Below, in pieces: positions 55,489 through 64,000 of a stretch of 64,000 nucleotides of DNA. The notes beneath the pieces are model-generated. The model saw only the letters and a list, made by a program, of their open reading frames with translations, ran no database searches and had not been told where the DNA came from. Origin of the DNA: Vibrio astriarenae (GTDB taxonomy: Bacteria; Pseudomonadota; Gammaproteobacteria; Enterobacterales; Vibrionaceae). Made by a program: the position numbers and the translations under genes. Location: NCBI RefSeq assembly GCF_010587385.1, contig NZ_CP047475.1, forward strand, positions 1,426,001 through 1,490,000. Reading direction: 5' to 3'. The first letter of the stretch is position 1. Each line of letters starts with the position of its first letter.

Positions 55489-56331
55489 ATGATTCAAATT
55501 GGACGCACACACTCACTTGAAGTAACGAAAATAACTGACTTCGGTGTATTCTTAGACGCTGGTGAATACGGTAGCGCTTTATTGCCAAACCGCTTCTGTC
55601 CAGAAGACGTTGCTGTGGGTGATAGAGTCGACGCGTTCATCTATTTTGATTCGGATAACGAAATTGTTGCCACAACAGAAAAACCTATCGCAGAAGTTGG
55701 CGAGTGGGGCCTGATGAAGATAGAGGGCGTCAATTCGACCGGTGCTTTCGCTAGCTGGGGTATCAAAAGCAAAGACTTGTTGATTCCATTCAGTGAGCAA
55801 CGTACGCGCTTTCGTGAAGGACAGAGTGTATTGGTTTATGTCTACACCGATAAAGCGTCAGGTCGAATCGTTGGTACAACTAAGTTCAACAAACTTTTGA
55901 ACAAAACGCCAGCTAGCTATAAACGCAACGAACAAGTTGACCTCATCATTGCTGAGCGCAGTGATCTTGGGTTTAAAGCGATTGTGAATGGTCAACATTG
56001 GGGAATGTTGTTCCCATCTGATGTTATTGGTAAGATTTTTGTTGGTAAGAAACTGAAAGGTTTCATCAAGAACATCCGTGAAGACGGCAAGATTGACCTT
56101 GCTCTGCAGAAGGTCGGGGTAGCCAAGATGGATGACCTTTCAGAAAAAATCATTGCACAACTAGAGAAACGAGAAGGCTTTTTACCGTTAAGCGATAAGT
56201 CATCGCCAGATGCGATCTTTGATGTATTCCGCACCAGTAAAGGTACGTTTAAGAAGAGTATTGGTGGCTTGTACAAACAAGGCCTTATCCGAATCGAAAA
56301 GGATGGCATTTATCTAGTCAAAGAAGACTAA
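55489..56331 (+). CDS. cvfB: CvfB/YitL-family S1-like RNA-binding protein
   Basis: A 280-residue protein with tandem S1-like OB domains (VTKITDFGVFLDAGEYGSALLP at the start, a second unit near residue 65, a third near 140-205) and a C-terminal winged helix (DAIFDVFRTSKGTFKKSIGGLYK). CvfB proteins bind RNA and affect translation or virulence regulation. It is transcribed alone and ends in a strong terminator. Confidence 0.9.
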   Translation: MIQIGRTHSLEVTKITDFGVFLDAGEYGSALLPNRFCPEDVAVGDRVDAFIYFDSDNEIVATTEKPIAEVGEWGLMKIEGVNSTGAFASWGIKSKDLLIPFSEQRTRFREGQSVLVYVYTDKASGRIVGTTKFNKLLNKTPASYKRNEQVDLIIAERSDLGFKAIVNGQHWGMLFPSDVIGKIFVGKKLKGFIKNIREDGKIDLALQKVGVAKMDDLSEKIIAQLEKREGFLPLSDKSSPDAIFDVFRTSKGTFKKSIGGLYKQGLIRIEKDGIYLVKED

Positions 56332-56348
56332 TCTATATTTTCAAAGTC

Positions 56349-56372
56349 AGGCGCTCAATGAGCGCCTTTTTT
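56349..56372 (+). terminator. Terminator after cvfB
   Basis: AGGCGCTC and GAGCGCCT enclose a three-base loop, followed by TTTTTT. Confidence 0.9.
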
Positions 56373-56375
56373 ATA

Positions 56376-56411
56376 CAAAAAAAAGCCCGAATCTGATCCT
56401 GATTGGGGCTT
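56376..56411 (-). terminator. Second hairpin downstream of cvfB, minus-strand oriented
   Basis: AAGCCCGAATC and GATTGGGGCTT pair imperfectly and are followed on the minus strand by a T run (56384-56376). It is oriented to end leftward transcription from rsmF, although about 180 bp past its stop. Confidence 0.6.
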
Positions 56412-56594
56412 AGGGGAATGGGCTCTTTTAGAGCCTGCGCTAAGGTTAGAACGCTTACGAGTTACTATTTAGACTAGTCTAGACCGAAGAAACTTCCAGT
56501 AGATAGCAAGAAAGTCCAACTTATCTCCTGCTTGGTGAACGATAAATCAATCACTTATTCGGCAGACAACGTTCTGTTTTGTGATCAGAAGCGC

Positions 56595-58016
56595 CTAAAA
56601 CAGTTTTTTGTCTCGAACTAACTCACGGGGTAAACCATTTTTGATGCGGTTTCCTACCCATTTGCCGAGGCCTATGATCATTCCATTATACGTGACGAGT
56701 GTTTCTCCACTTTGACCGGATAAGTCAGGGCGAACGTCTCGGCCCATAAACCATTCACGGGCTTCATCGATGGTCAGCGCAACGATAGGGCGCTGATCAC
56801 CGGAAAGCGCCATCGCCGCTTGATGGGTCCAGCGGTAACCTTTTTTATGCGCCTCAGCAATTTTGATCCCCATGCGGGAAAATTTGAACTCTGATAGTAG
56901 AGGCTTGAGGGTTTGTGGGAACAACCAGATATCATTGTCACGCTGCCAAAGTTGGCTATCATCAGGCAGCTCAAGCCCCAGCGATTTTTGAAGTAGAGCT
57001 TCAATTTCATTGGCTTGCTTTGGAGCAATCTCCGCAAACGGGAACTTGCCTAAGCGTTTTTTTACTTTTGGTGGCTCTACGCTGGCGAGCTTCTTAAACT
57101 TGGCAATAAAGAAGCCTTCACTATCGAATGTTTGTGGAAAAACATGAAGATAGCCTTCTTTAGTCAGTGCTTTTTCTGACTGCGGGAAGAGCTCGCCGAG
57201 AGAAATGCAAGTGACGGCGTCACCAAAAGTGTCGAGCAGGTGCTGGCAAACTTGTTGATTCTCCTCATGACTCAATGTACAGGTTGAATAAACCATTTCA
57301 CCCCCGGTTTTCAGGCTGTGGAATGCACTTTCGATGAGCTGCTTTTGAGTGTGAGAGATTGAGTGTATTGAATCGATGCTCCAGTTTTTTAGCGCATCTT
57401 CGTCTTTGCGTACTGTTCCTTCACCACCACAAGGTGCGTCGATAAGGACGGCATCGAATGTCTCGGGAAGCCAACCTCCAAAAACTTGACCATCATAGTT
57501 GCTCAAAGCGGCATTTCTAACACCACAACGTTCGATATTGGCATGGAGCACTTTAACTCTGCTGGATGAGTACTCATTTGCAACCAGCAAGCCTTTGTTA
57601 CCCATCAATGCCGCGATCTGAGTTGTTTTGGAACCAGGCGCAGCAGCCATATCCAGCACCCGCACAAATTCGTTGTCTGCATTATGATAGAGTGCAACGG
57701 GCGGTAACATTGAGCTTGCTTCTTGGATGTAAAACCAACCTGCCATGTGTTCAGCAGTATTGCCTAACGGCACGCTTGATTCGTCGGCGTCAATCCAAAA
57801 GCCTTCCTCGCACCATGGCACAGGCTCGAGTTTCCAATCTTTGTCATTGGCTATCTGTTTGAACCGGTCGATGCTCACCTTCAATGTATTAACACGAATG
57901 CTCTTTCTTAAAGGGCGCTGACATGCTGCTATGAAATCTTCAAGACTCTCGCCATCAGGAAGAATAGCGGCAATATGTTCAATGAACGATTGAGGTAGGT
58001 AAACGTTGGAATGCAC
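56595..58016 (-). CDS. rsmF: 16S rRNA (cytosine-1407-C5) methyltransferase
   Basis: A protein of about 473 residues. The N-terminal ACQRPLRKSIRVNTLKVS, PWCEEGFWID, the SAM-binding MAAAPGSKTTQIAALMG and the catalytic VYSTCTLSHEEN cysteine are canonical for RsmF/YebU, with a PUA-like C-terminal part. Alignment with E. coli RsmF favours GTG at 58016 (then HSNVYLPQSF); the frame extends to a TTG at 58067. It follows letA-letB, the same order as yebS-yebT-yebU in E. coli, but a terminator intervenes. Confidence 0.93.
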   Translation of the reverse strand: MHSNVYLPQSFIEHIAAILPDGESLEDFIAACQRPLRKSIRVNTLKVSIDRFKQIANDKDWKLEPVPWCEEGFWIDADESSVPLGNTAEHMAGWFYIQEASSMLPPVALYHNADNEFVRVLDMAAAPGSKTTQIAALMGNKGLLVANEYSSSRVKVLHANIERCGVRNAALSNYDGQVFGGWLPETFDAVLIDAPCGGEGTVRKDEDALKNWSIDSIHSISHTQKQLIESAFHSLKTGGEMVYSTCTLSHEENQQVCQHLLDTFGDAVTCISLGELFPQSEKALTKEGYLHVFPQTFDSEGFFIAKFKKLASVEPPKVKKRLGKFPFAEIAPKQANEIEALLQKSLGLELPDDSQLWQRDNDIWLFPQTLKPLLSEFKFSRMGIKIAEAHKKGYRWTHQAAMALSGDQRPIVALTIDEAREWFMGRDVRPDLSGQSGETLVTYNGMIIGLGKWVGNRIKNGLPRELVRDKKLF

Positions 58017-58077
58017 GAAGTGTTCTCTGGTGAAGCAAAAAGGGGAGTATAGCAAAAGCGAGCACAAAAAGTGGCAA

Positions 58078-58102
58078 TAAAAAGCCCTCGAAGAGAGGGC
58101 TT
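58078..58102 (-). terminator. Terminator between letB and rsmF
   Basis: AAGCCCTC and GAGGGCTT form an 8-bp stem with a five-base loop, with a T run on the minus strand. It lies 22 bp past the letB stop. Confidence 0.85.
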
Positions 58103-58123
58103 AAGGAGATTGAGGTGAAGATA

Positions 58124-60766
58124 TTAAGGTTTAGGTATTGGCGTTCGCCATCCTGTCCATTCTTCTTTAGCTTGCGCATTGAGGAAGAAGGTATAACCCG
58201 ATTTTGCTGGTGGTTTGAGTTGCGCCTCTTGTGGCGTCGCGAATGCAATACCCCCTTTGATAATGCTATCTAAGGTGCCCGCTTTCACCTTCGCTCCGGT
58301 TAAGCCTATAGACACATCTAGACCAGAAGCGTTCCAGAAGACACTATTTGCTCTTACCAAGTAACGGTATTCAGGCTCAATAGTAATGGTCGTGATCACA
58401 CGATCAGCAAACTCTCCCAGCGATACGCCAATGACGCTACCCACTTGCATTTCGCGGTAGGTGACAGGCGTCCCCACTTGCACAGAGCTGCGCGTTTCAC
58501 TCTGCAGAGTTAAGGTGTAGTCATAGCGTTCAATGACGTTGTTTTGCAGTGTGAAGCTGGTGGCTTTGGGGCCTTCCCCTGGAATCACAGTGATCTGTGG
58601 ATTCAGTGCACTCTTTAAATTGCGGATGCCTGATAAGCTGACTTCGACCGGTGCGATATAGAACTGACTAGCACTACGAGCCACGTCACTAGCAAATTGA
58701 GGATAAATTCGAGCACCAAACTCAAAAGAGTCGTTTTGGAAATTTGGTGTGATATCCGTTACTTCACCCACGGTAACCGAACCAAATTTGATTTTGGTTC
58801 CCACATTCAGCTCGTGAGTGTGGCTGCCTTGCAGGGTGATATACTGACCATAGGCTTTTGCGGTGTCTAAACTGTCGTAAAGCTTCCAGTTCTTGCCAAC
58901 TTTGTTTGTCACGCCTTGAATACGATCAAAGGCAATGCCGCCATTGACGAGCGTTTTTAAAGGAGAGGCCGTTACCTTAATGCCGGATAGGCTAGCGTCG
59001 ATTTCGACACCAGACCGATTCCAGAACACGGTATCTGATTCAATCAAGTATCGATATTGATTTTCGATACTGACCGTCACACTCACACCCTCTTTATTAA
59101 GGCTATAGTCAACAACACTGCCGACTTGTAGGTTTCGATACAAAAGAGGAGCCCCTATGGAGATAGGGGGTAGCTCATCGGCAAACAGCGTTAGCTTCTG
59201 TGACCCAGACTGATTAAACTTAGCTAACTCAGAATGAGACTGGCTTTTAAAGAGTGAGTATTGCGTGCTTGGCTTGTCACTACCTTCGCTTAAAAAGCTG
59301 ATGCTGCCTTCAAGAAGTTGCTTAGCAGGTGGAACATGAACATTTAGCCCTTGTTCATCAAATTGAACGCTGGCAGTGCCGGCGACATAGAAGCGGTTAC
59401 TCGAGCGAATCAAGTTGGAGTACTCGCCCTCAATCAACACATCAAAAACAACCGAATCTTTGATCAAGTTGATATCAGTGATGTTACCCACTTTGATGCC
59501 ACGATACTTAATTGGAGTACCAACTTCGAGGCCATAAGCATCATCAGAAACAAGCTTGAGAGGCAGTGAGTTTGGTAATTGTCGGTCAAAGTCATCCTGA
59601 CGGACTGCAACAAATTCACGAGCACGTTCACCATCTTCCGGCTCAATCGTTAAGAAGTTGCCTTTTACAAGGTTACCCAAGTTCTCAACGCCTGAGAGCG
59701 AGACTTTTGCTTCTTGTAAGATAAATTGTGTGTTGTCTGTCAGCATGTCAACAAACACCGGCTCTATGGCAGCATGGGCAACGATTTTTTCACGGTTCTC
59801 ACTTAGGCTGACACGCGTAACCTGACCAACTTTGATACCTCGATAGAAAATAGACGTGCCATTTGAGGAAATGTTGTGGTTGTCGGGGAGGGTGATTTGA
59901 ATAGCGATACCACGTCCGGCTGTTTTTACGTCCTTGTAGAGCTGAAATTCGGTATCATCTGCAACCGGTAATCCACCATCAGGTGAATCAACGGCAATTG
60001 CACCACTGATGAGAGCACTCACGCTTTCTAAGCGCATATCGACGCCATCTAGGCCAATGCTGGCACCAATTCCTGAGACATTCCAAAAACGGCTTTCATC
60101 AGTGATGATATGGGCGTAATCATCATTAATGTTTGCCTTAATGATGACATGCTTTGATGTTTCATCAAGACGGTAGTTGTACACTTCACCAATCGGGATT
60201 TTTCTATAGACAATTTGTGAACCGATGGAGATACCACCGAGATCACGTGCTTTCAAAACGATATTTAAACCTTCACTCACACCCTGATCAGCGGGAGCGA
60301 AATCAAGCGCAGTAAATTGGGTCGCAGGCTTAGCATTAACGTCGCCAGGCTGTATTGCTATGTAGTTACCCGAGACCAGCGCATCAAGTCCGGACACTCC
60401 AGTAAGGCTTGCTTGTGGTTTAACGAGCCAAAACCGCGCGCCTTCTGTTAAGAGCTTATTCGCTTGAGGGTAGATATCGGCATCGACATAGATTTGCTCT
60501 AGGTCTTCCGTCAAGTTGATATCGCGCACCATACCTATCTCTAGCCCTTGATAGCGAATGGCTGTTCTGCCAGGCACCAGTCCTTGCGCATCAGAAAAGT
60601 AAATTTGCACCCGTTGACCTGCATCGTGCACCGCTTTAAAAACCAGCCACCCAGCAAGAACCATGGTAAGTATCGGCAGCATCCATAAAGGGGATATACC
60701 ACGATTCTTTTTCACATTCGGTTTGAATGTGGTGGTTGACTCTGAATTGTTTTTTCCTTCGCTCAT
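58124..60766 (-). CDS. letB: LetB (YebT) seven-MCE-domain intermembrane lipid transport protein
   Basis: An 880-residue MCE protein, close to the 877 residues of E. coli LetB. One N-terminal membrane helix (SPLWMLPILTMVLAGWLVF) is followed by seven MCE repeats, recognisable by recurring units such as TAIRYQGLEIGMV, SQIVYRKIPIGEV, TSIFYRGIKVGQV, TPIKYRGIKVGNI, APLLYRNLQVGSV, TKIKFGSVTVGEV and TPVTYREMQVGSV. It forms a periplasmic tube for phospholipid movement between membranes. It lies five bases after letA. Confidence 0.95.
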   Translation of the reverse strand: MSEGKNNSESTTTFKPNVKKNRGISPLWMLPILTMVLAGWLVFKAVHDAGQRVQIYFSDAQGLVPGRTAIRYQGLEIGMVRDINLTEDLEQIYVDADIYPQANKLLTEGARFWLVKPQASLTGVSGLDALVSGNYIAIQPGDVNAKPATQFTALDFAPADQGVSEGLNIVLKARDLGGISIGSQIVYRKIPIGEVYNYRLDETSKHVIIKANINDDYAHIITDESRFWNVSGIGASIGLDGVDMRLESVSALISGAIAVDSPDGGLPVADDTEFQLYKDVKTAGRGIAIQITLPDNHNISSNGTSIFYRGIKVGQVTRVSLSENREKIVAHAAIEPVFVDMLTDNTQFILQEAKVSLSGVENLGNLVKGNFLTIEPEDGERAREFVAVRQDDFDRQLPNSLPLKLVSDDAYGLEVGTPIKYRGIKVGNITDINLIKDSVVFDVLIEGEYSNLIRSSNRFYVAGTASVQFDEQGLNVHVPPAKQLLEGSISFLSEGSDKPSTQYSLFKSQSHSELAKFNQSGSQKLTLFADELPPISIGAPLLYRNLQVGSVVDYSLNKEGVSVTVSIENQYRYLIESDTVFWNRSGVEIDASLSGIKVTASPLKTLVNGGIAFDRIQGVTNKVGKNWKLYDSLDTAKAYGQYITLQGSHTHELNVGTKIKFGSVTVGEVTDITPNFQNDSFEFGARIYPQFASDVARSASQFYIAPVEVSLSGIRNLKSALNPQITVIPGEGPKATSFTLQNNVIERYDYTLTLQSETRSSVQVGTPVTYREMQVGSVIGVSLGEFADRVITTITIEPEYRYLVRANSVFWNASGLDVSIGLTGAKVKAGTLDSIIKGGIAFATPQEAQLKPPAKSGYTFFLNAQAKEEWTGWRTPIPKP

Positions 60767-60771
60767 CTAAA

Positions 60772-62040
60772 TCACTGACTTATTGTTTGTTCGCTCGTTC
60801 GAGACGAATCTGTGTTTTTATTTGGATAGTTTTCCCAAATTAATCTTGGGTCAAGACTGTCGGCGGCTAACATGGTCAACACCACGACAACTCCGAAAGC
60901 AACGGCACCATAGCCGGGTGTAAAATCGAGTATTTGTCCACGGTCTATGAGTGTCATCATAATGGAAATGACGAAGAGATCCATCATGGACCACTTTCCT
61001 ATCCATTTGACAAAAAAGTATATTTTCATTCTGTGACGATGATAGACAGCCCGTTGGAACTGAATCGCAAGTAGCAGGTAACCCAGACCAAGAATTTTAG
61101 CCGCAGGTACGACAATACTGGCAACAAAAATAATCAGCGCGATGAGTGGCATGTCGTTATTGACTAGTGAAGCAACACCAGAAAAGATGGTGTCTTCTAA
61201 ACGCTGTCCGTTGGTGACGAGAATGGAAATGGGAATCAAGTTTGCCGGGAAGATAGCCACGGTAGCCGCAATCAGGTATGCCCAAGTCTTTTGAATGGAG
61301 TTCGGTATTCGAGAGTGAATCACAGCCTGACATCTGACACAGTGTTGCTGGTGATTATGCGGCTGAGAAAGGTGGCAATTGTGACAGTGTAACCCTAGTT
61401 GTTTGAACTGATAGGTAGACTCTGCCTTCCAGGCTCCCCAGTAGCGGCGGACACTCATTCTGCTGAGCAGTAGAACGGTAAATATCTGCAAAGCGACTAA
61501 TCCAAACAGTCCAGGCTTTACATAAATATCAGAATAGTCTTGTAGCTTGAAGCACGAGATGGCGACGCTGACCAAAAACACATCGATCATTACCCAGTGC
61601 TTTAGATAATGCATTGTTGTTAAGGCATAACGCAGCGCTCGGTAGGCTCGAAAATGTAAACCAAGGTGAGCGATGATGACCGATGAACAAACCAAAAAGG
61701 GAGCGATAGAGCTACAGAAGAAAACCAACATAGAGAGCAGAACGAAGCCGTCTTGATATAGGGAAAAGACGCCCGCAGGGAGTGTCGCAGGAATCATGAC
61801 ACCAAAAAGACGGATGCTGAGAAAGTCAAAAAAGTGAGAGGGGACAAATAAAAGGAGGCAAGTAACGGCAATAGCAAGGTTACCATTCAAAGATGGGCTA
61901 CCCCCACGGTATAGTTGTGTATTGCAGCGCGGGCAGTAGGCGCTCGTTCCATCTTCGATTGCGCGCACTTCAACAGGCAGGTCACACCCTTGGCATAGCC
62001 TTGTTTTGTTATTTTGTTTTACCTGATTGACCTGTTCCAT
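60772..62040 (-). CDS. letA: LetA (YebS) PqiA-family membrane protein
   Basis: A 422-residue PqiA-type protein with two four-helix PqiA domains and two zinc-ribbon modules: CQGC...CPRC at the N-terminus and CHNC...CVRC near residue 216. It is the inner-membrane partner of LetB in phospholipid transport. The gene follows an ABC exporter by 33 bp, so the three may share a transcript. Confidence 0.95.
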   Translation of the reverse strand: MEQVNQVKQNNKTRLCQGCDLPVEVRAIEDGTSAYCPRCNTQLYRGGSPSLNGNLAIAVTCLLLFVPSHFFDFLSIRLFGVMIPATLPAGVFSLYQDGFVLLSMLVFFCSSIAPFLVCSSVIIAHLGLHFRAYRALRYALTTMHYLKHWVMIDVFLVSVAISCFKLQDYSDIYVKPGLFGLVALQIFTVLLLSRMSVRRYWGAWKAESTYQFKQLGLHCHNCHLSQPHNHQQHCVRCQAVIHSRIPNSIQKTWAYLIAATVAIFPANLIPISILVTNGQRLEDTIFSGVASLVNNDMPLIALIIFVASIVVPAAKILGLGYLLLAIQFQRAVYHRHRMKIYFFVKWIGKWSMMDLFVISIMMTLIDRGQILDFTPGYGAVAFGVVVVLTMLAADSLDPRLIWENYPNKNTDSSRTSEQTISQ

Positions 62041-62073
62041 CTGACCTTCGACTTTGATTACACTGGCGTGTTA

Positions 62074-63861
62074 TTATCCGTTTCCATACAGGGTTTGATA
62101 TAACCCCTCTTGCTCGACCAGCTCTGCATGTTTTCCCGTTTGGGTAATTTTTCCATCTTCCAGCACGTATATCTGATCTGCTTGCTTTACTGCGCTTAAT
62201 CTATGGGCAATGATCAGTGTCGTCCGACCATCGAGAAATACCCTTAACGCTTGATGCAATGCCGCCTCTGTTGATGTGTCTAGTGCTGAGGTCGCTTCAT
62301 CGAGGATAACGAACTTAGGATCGCACAGCACCATCCTAGCAATCGCTAGGCGCTGTCTTTGCCCGCCAGAGAGGCGAATGCCATTCCTGCCTATCGGCGT
62401 ATCCAAGCCTTCCGTGAGTTGATTCGTTACGTCCGACAACTGCGCCACTTCTAATGCATGCCAGAGTGTATCATCTGTATAGTGACTTCCAAGTGACAGA
62501 TTATGTCTTAAAGTGTCATTAAAAAGAATAGGTTGTTGTAAAACAACGGCGACTTGTTCTCTAATTGCTTCAAAACCTATCGTTTGTGCCGGATGGCCAT
62601 TGAATAAGATTTGTCCTCGCTCTGGGTGATAAATACCTAGCAGAAGTTGAACGAGTGTCGATTTACCCCCGCCGCTAGTACCGACAAGCGCGACCCTTTT
62701 ACCCGCAGGAATGGTCAACGACAGCTTTTCAAATACTCTGTTTTCGTCGTTGTAAGCAAAATCGACGTCTCGAACCTCAACATGCAGCGAGTGGGTTTCT
62801 AATAATGGGTTGATACCGGTCGAGTGTGAGTGTTGGTCTTCTTCTAATTCTAAAAGCGTGTTTATTCGAGATAGGGCAGCTTTCGCGCTATACCAGGAGA
62901 ACTGAATACTGAGTAACTCCTGTACGGGGGTAAGCATGAACCAAAGATAGCCGAACACGGCAAAAATTTGACCGATAGTGAGGTCACTGAATAGGACCAT
63001 CAGCATCGCAACTGCTCTAAACAGCTCGAAGCCAATCAAAAACATTAAGAAAGAGAGGCGACCCGCAGCCTCAGACTTCCAGGCATAGCGGTCTGCATCA
63101 ACCCTTATATCGTCTGCTTGTTGCTTTAATTGCTGCAAAAAGACCTTCTCTTTATTAGACGCTCTTAGTTGATAGATGCCCTCTAGGGTTTCAACTAAGC
63201 GATTTTGAAAGTGCTCAAATGATTGGTTTTCTTTTTTCTTGAGGTGTTTCACTCTGCTACCGAGTGTTCGGGAGAACAAAATTACGATGGGATTGACCAA
63301 GATAATAAATAGACCCAGACGCCAATCGAGATAGAGTAAAACCCCGGCTGTGCCGATAACCGTGAGTAAACTAATGAGAAACTTGCTTAGCGTGTTGCCG
63401 ATAAAATTATCAATCGTTTCTATATCTGTCACGAGGTGTGAACTTATCCCGCCGCTGCCTCGTGTTTCGTACTGGCGGATACTAATGCGCGTGACTTTAT
63501 CGAGCATCAGGCAACGCATTTGGTATGTGATGGTTTTAGACACTAACGTAAATTGACGGCTTTGGAGGATATTTAAGCCTTGTGAAACGCTACGTAGCAA
63601 CACGACGATAAAAAAGGTTACAAAAATATAGCCGGTTGCGTTTTGCCAACTTTGAGGGAGCACAGTGTTCAAGTACTCGAGTCCCCTACCGGGTTGATTA
63701 AGTAGGACTTCATCGACCATCAAAGGCATGAGTAAAGGGATAGGGACACTGAGCAAAGTAGCAATCACAGCGATAATGTTCGCCACAATCAACGGCTTCT
63801 TATGATTTTTCGCTTGTGTTATCAACCAAGACTGGCTAATAGTAGTCGGGTCTGTTTGCAT
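62074..63861 (-). CDS. ABC exporter, fused permease/ATPase (MsbA-like)
   Basis: A 595-residue ABC half-transporter. An N-terminal six-helix permease (MPLMVDEVLLNQ, RLGLFIILVNPIV) is fused to an ATPase with Walker A GTSGGGKST, the signature LSGGQRQRLAIARM and Walker B FVILDEATSALD. It exports a lipid, peptide or drug as a dimer. It is distinct from the essential MsbA by context and lies directly ahead of letA. Substrate unknown. Confidence 0.92.
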   Translation of the reverse strand: MQTDPTTISQSWLITQAKNHKKPLIVANIIAVIATLLSVPIPLLMPLMVDEVLLNQPGRGLEYLNTVLPQSWQNATGYIFVTFFIVVLLRSVSQGLNILQSRQFTLVSKTITYQMRCLMLDKVTRISIRQYETRGSGGISSHLVTDIETIDNFIGNTLSKFLISLLTVIGTAGVLLYLDWRLGLFIILVNPIVILFSRTLGSRVKHLKKKENQSFEHFQNRLVETLEGIYQLRASNKEKVFLQQLKQQADDIRVDADRYAWKSEAAGRLSFLMFLIGFELFRAVAMLMVLFSDLTIGQIFAVFGYLWFMLTPVQELLSIQFSWYSAKAALSRINTLLELEEDQHSHSTGINPLLETHSLHVEVRDVDFAYNDENRVFEKLSLTIPAGKRVALVGTSGGGKSTLVQLLLGIYHPERGQILFNGHPAQTIGFEAIREQVAVVLQQPILFNDTLRHNLSLGSHYTDDTLWHALEVAQLSDVTNQLTEGLDTPIGRNGIRLSGGQRQRLAIARMVLCDPKFVILDEATSALDTSTEAALHQALRVFLDGRTTLIIAHRLSAVKQADQIYVLEDGKITQTGKHAELVEQEGLYQTLYGNG

Positions 63862-63968
63862 GATGTCGTCGAAAAGTCCTTTTGAAATAGTACGTCACAC
63901 GTTGTAAATCGATGATGATATAAAGAAAATTTGCCCAGGTGTTTTTCGGGGCTACCAAGGAAGTATAA

Positions 63969-64000
63969 ATGAATTTTGAACAATACCAGCGTCTTACCAA
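63969..64000 (+). CDS. Start of a rightward gene, cut by the window end
   Basis: AAGGAAG at 63957-63963 precedes ATG at 63969 (MNFEQYQRLT...). Only ten codons are visible, so no function can be assigned. It is divergent from the ABC exporter. Confidence 0.6.
   Translation, partial: MNFEQYQRLT

Overview
The window comes from a marine gammaproteobacterium, almost certainly an agar-degrading Vibrio. Three things point to this: Vibrio-like housekeeping synteny (rlmI-acylphosphatase-tusE-yccA, the aapJQMP amino-acid transporter, aroG-yajQ, letA-letB-rsmF), AT-leaning codon use, and a secreted GH16 beta-agarase beside a 3,6-anhydro-L-galactonate cycloisomerase-type gene. All functions are read from sequence motifs and gene order; no database search was run.

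Positions 1-11.3 kb hold a sugar-acid catabolic island. It contains the C-terminal end of a GntR/FadR-type regulator, a LacY-like MFS carrier, a YhcH/YiaL protein, a chemoreceptor, a leftward operon (UxuB-like reductase, LgoD-like zinc dehydrogenase, AllD-like Ldh2 dehydrogenase) and a divergent rightward operon (kdgK, eda, enolase-superfamily cycloisomerase). Together they fit the route 3,6-anhydro-L-galactonate -> 2-keto-3-deoxy-L-galactonate -> (C5 oxidation and re-reduction) -> KDG -> KDPG -> pyruvate + G3P. From 11.4 to 28.8 kb lie a 1066-residue FG-GAP/ASPIC/Big_2 lipoprotein, a small secreted protein, two MATE exporters, an AraC regulator and a rightward sugar-type cluster (PfkB kinase, SSS symporter, aldehyde dehydrogenase, APH-fold kinase, divergent enolase paralogue), then a small lipoprotein and the GH16 agarase with a ricin-type lectin tail. 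A palindrome of the form TTGGTnnACCAA recurs ahead of the MFS gene, both sugar-acid operons, the FG-GAP lipoprotein, one MATE gene and the agarase. It resembles the UxuR/ExuR operator core and defines a probable local regulon.

Positions 29.2-40.2 kb form one rightward cluster: a polar amino-acid-type ABC importer, an RpiR regulator, an amidase, a GGT-fold Ntn hydrolase, a PucG-like aminotransferase, an M20 allantoate-amidohydrolase-like enzyme, a DUF5718-like protein and two half-size chromate-family transporters. The enzyme set matches the allantoate -> ureidoglycine -> oxalurate -> oxamate -> oxalate branch known from Klebsiella hpx genes. Two tRNA-Val(GAC) genes follow.

From 40.7 kb to the end the content is mostly core genome: rlmI, acylphosphatase, tusE, yccA, aapPMQJ, a shortened siroheme synthase, an AraC gene split by an in-frame amber codon, a fasciclin-domain protein, yajQ, aroG, a hotdog-fold DUF4442-like protein, an unknown two-TM protein, cvfB, rsmF, letB, letA and an MsbA-type ABC exporter. 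The most unusual element is the ALDH-APH kinase-enolase paralogue operon at 22.5-26.3 kb. Its enolase has lost the active-site histidine (H to A) and carries E to D at a second substrate-site position, so it probably serves an uncharacterised aldehyde -> phospho-hydroxyacid route.
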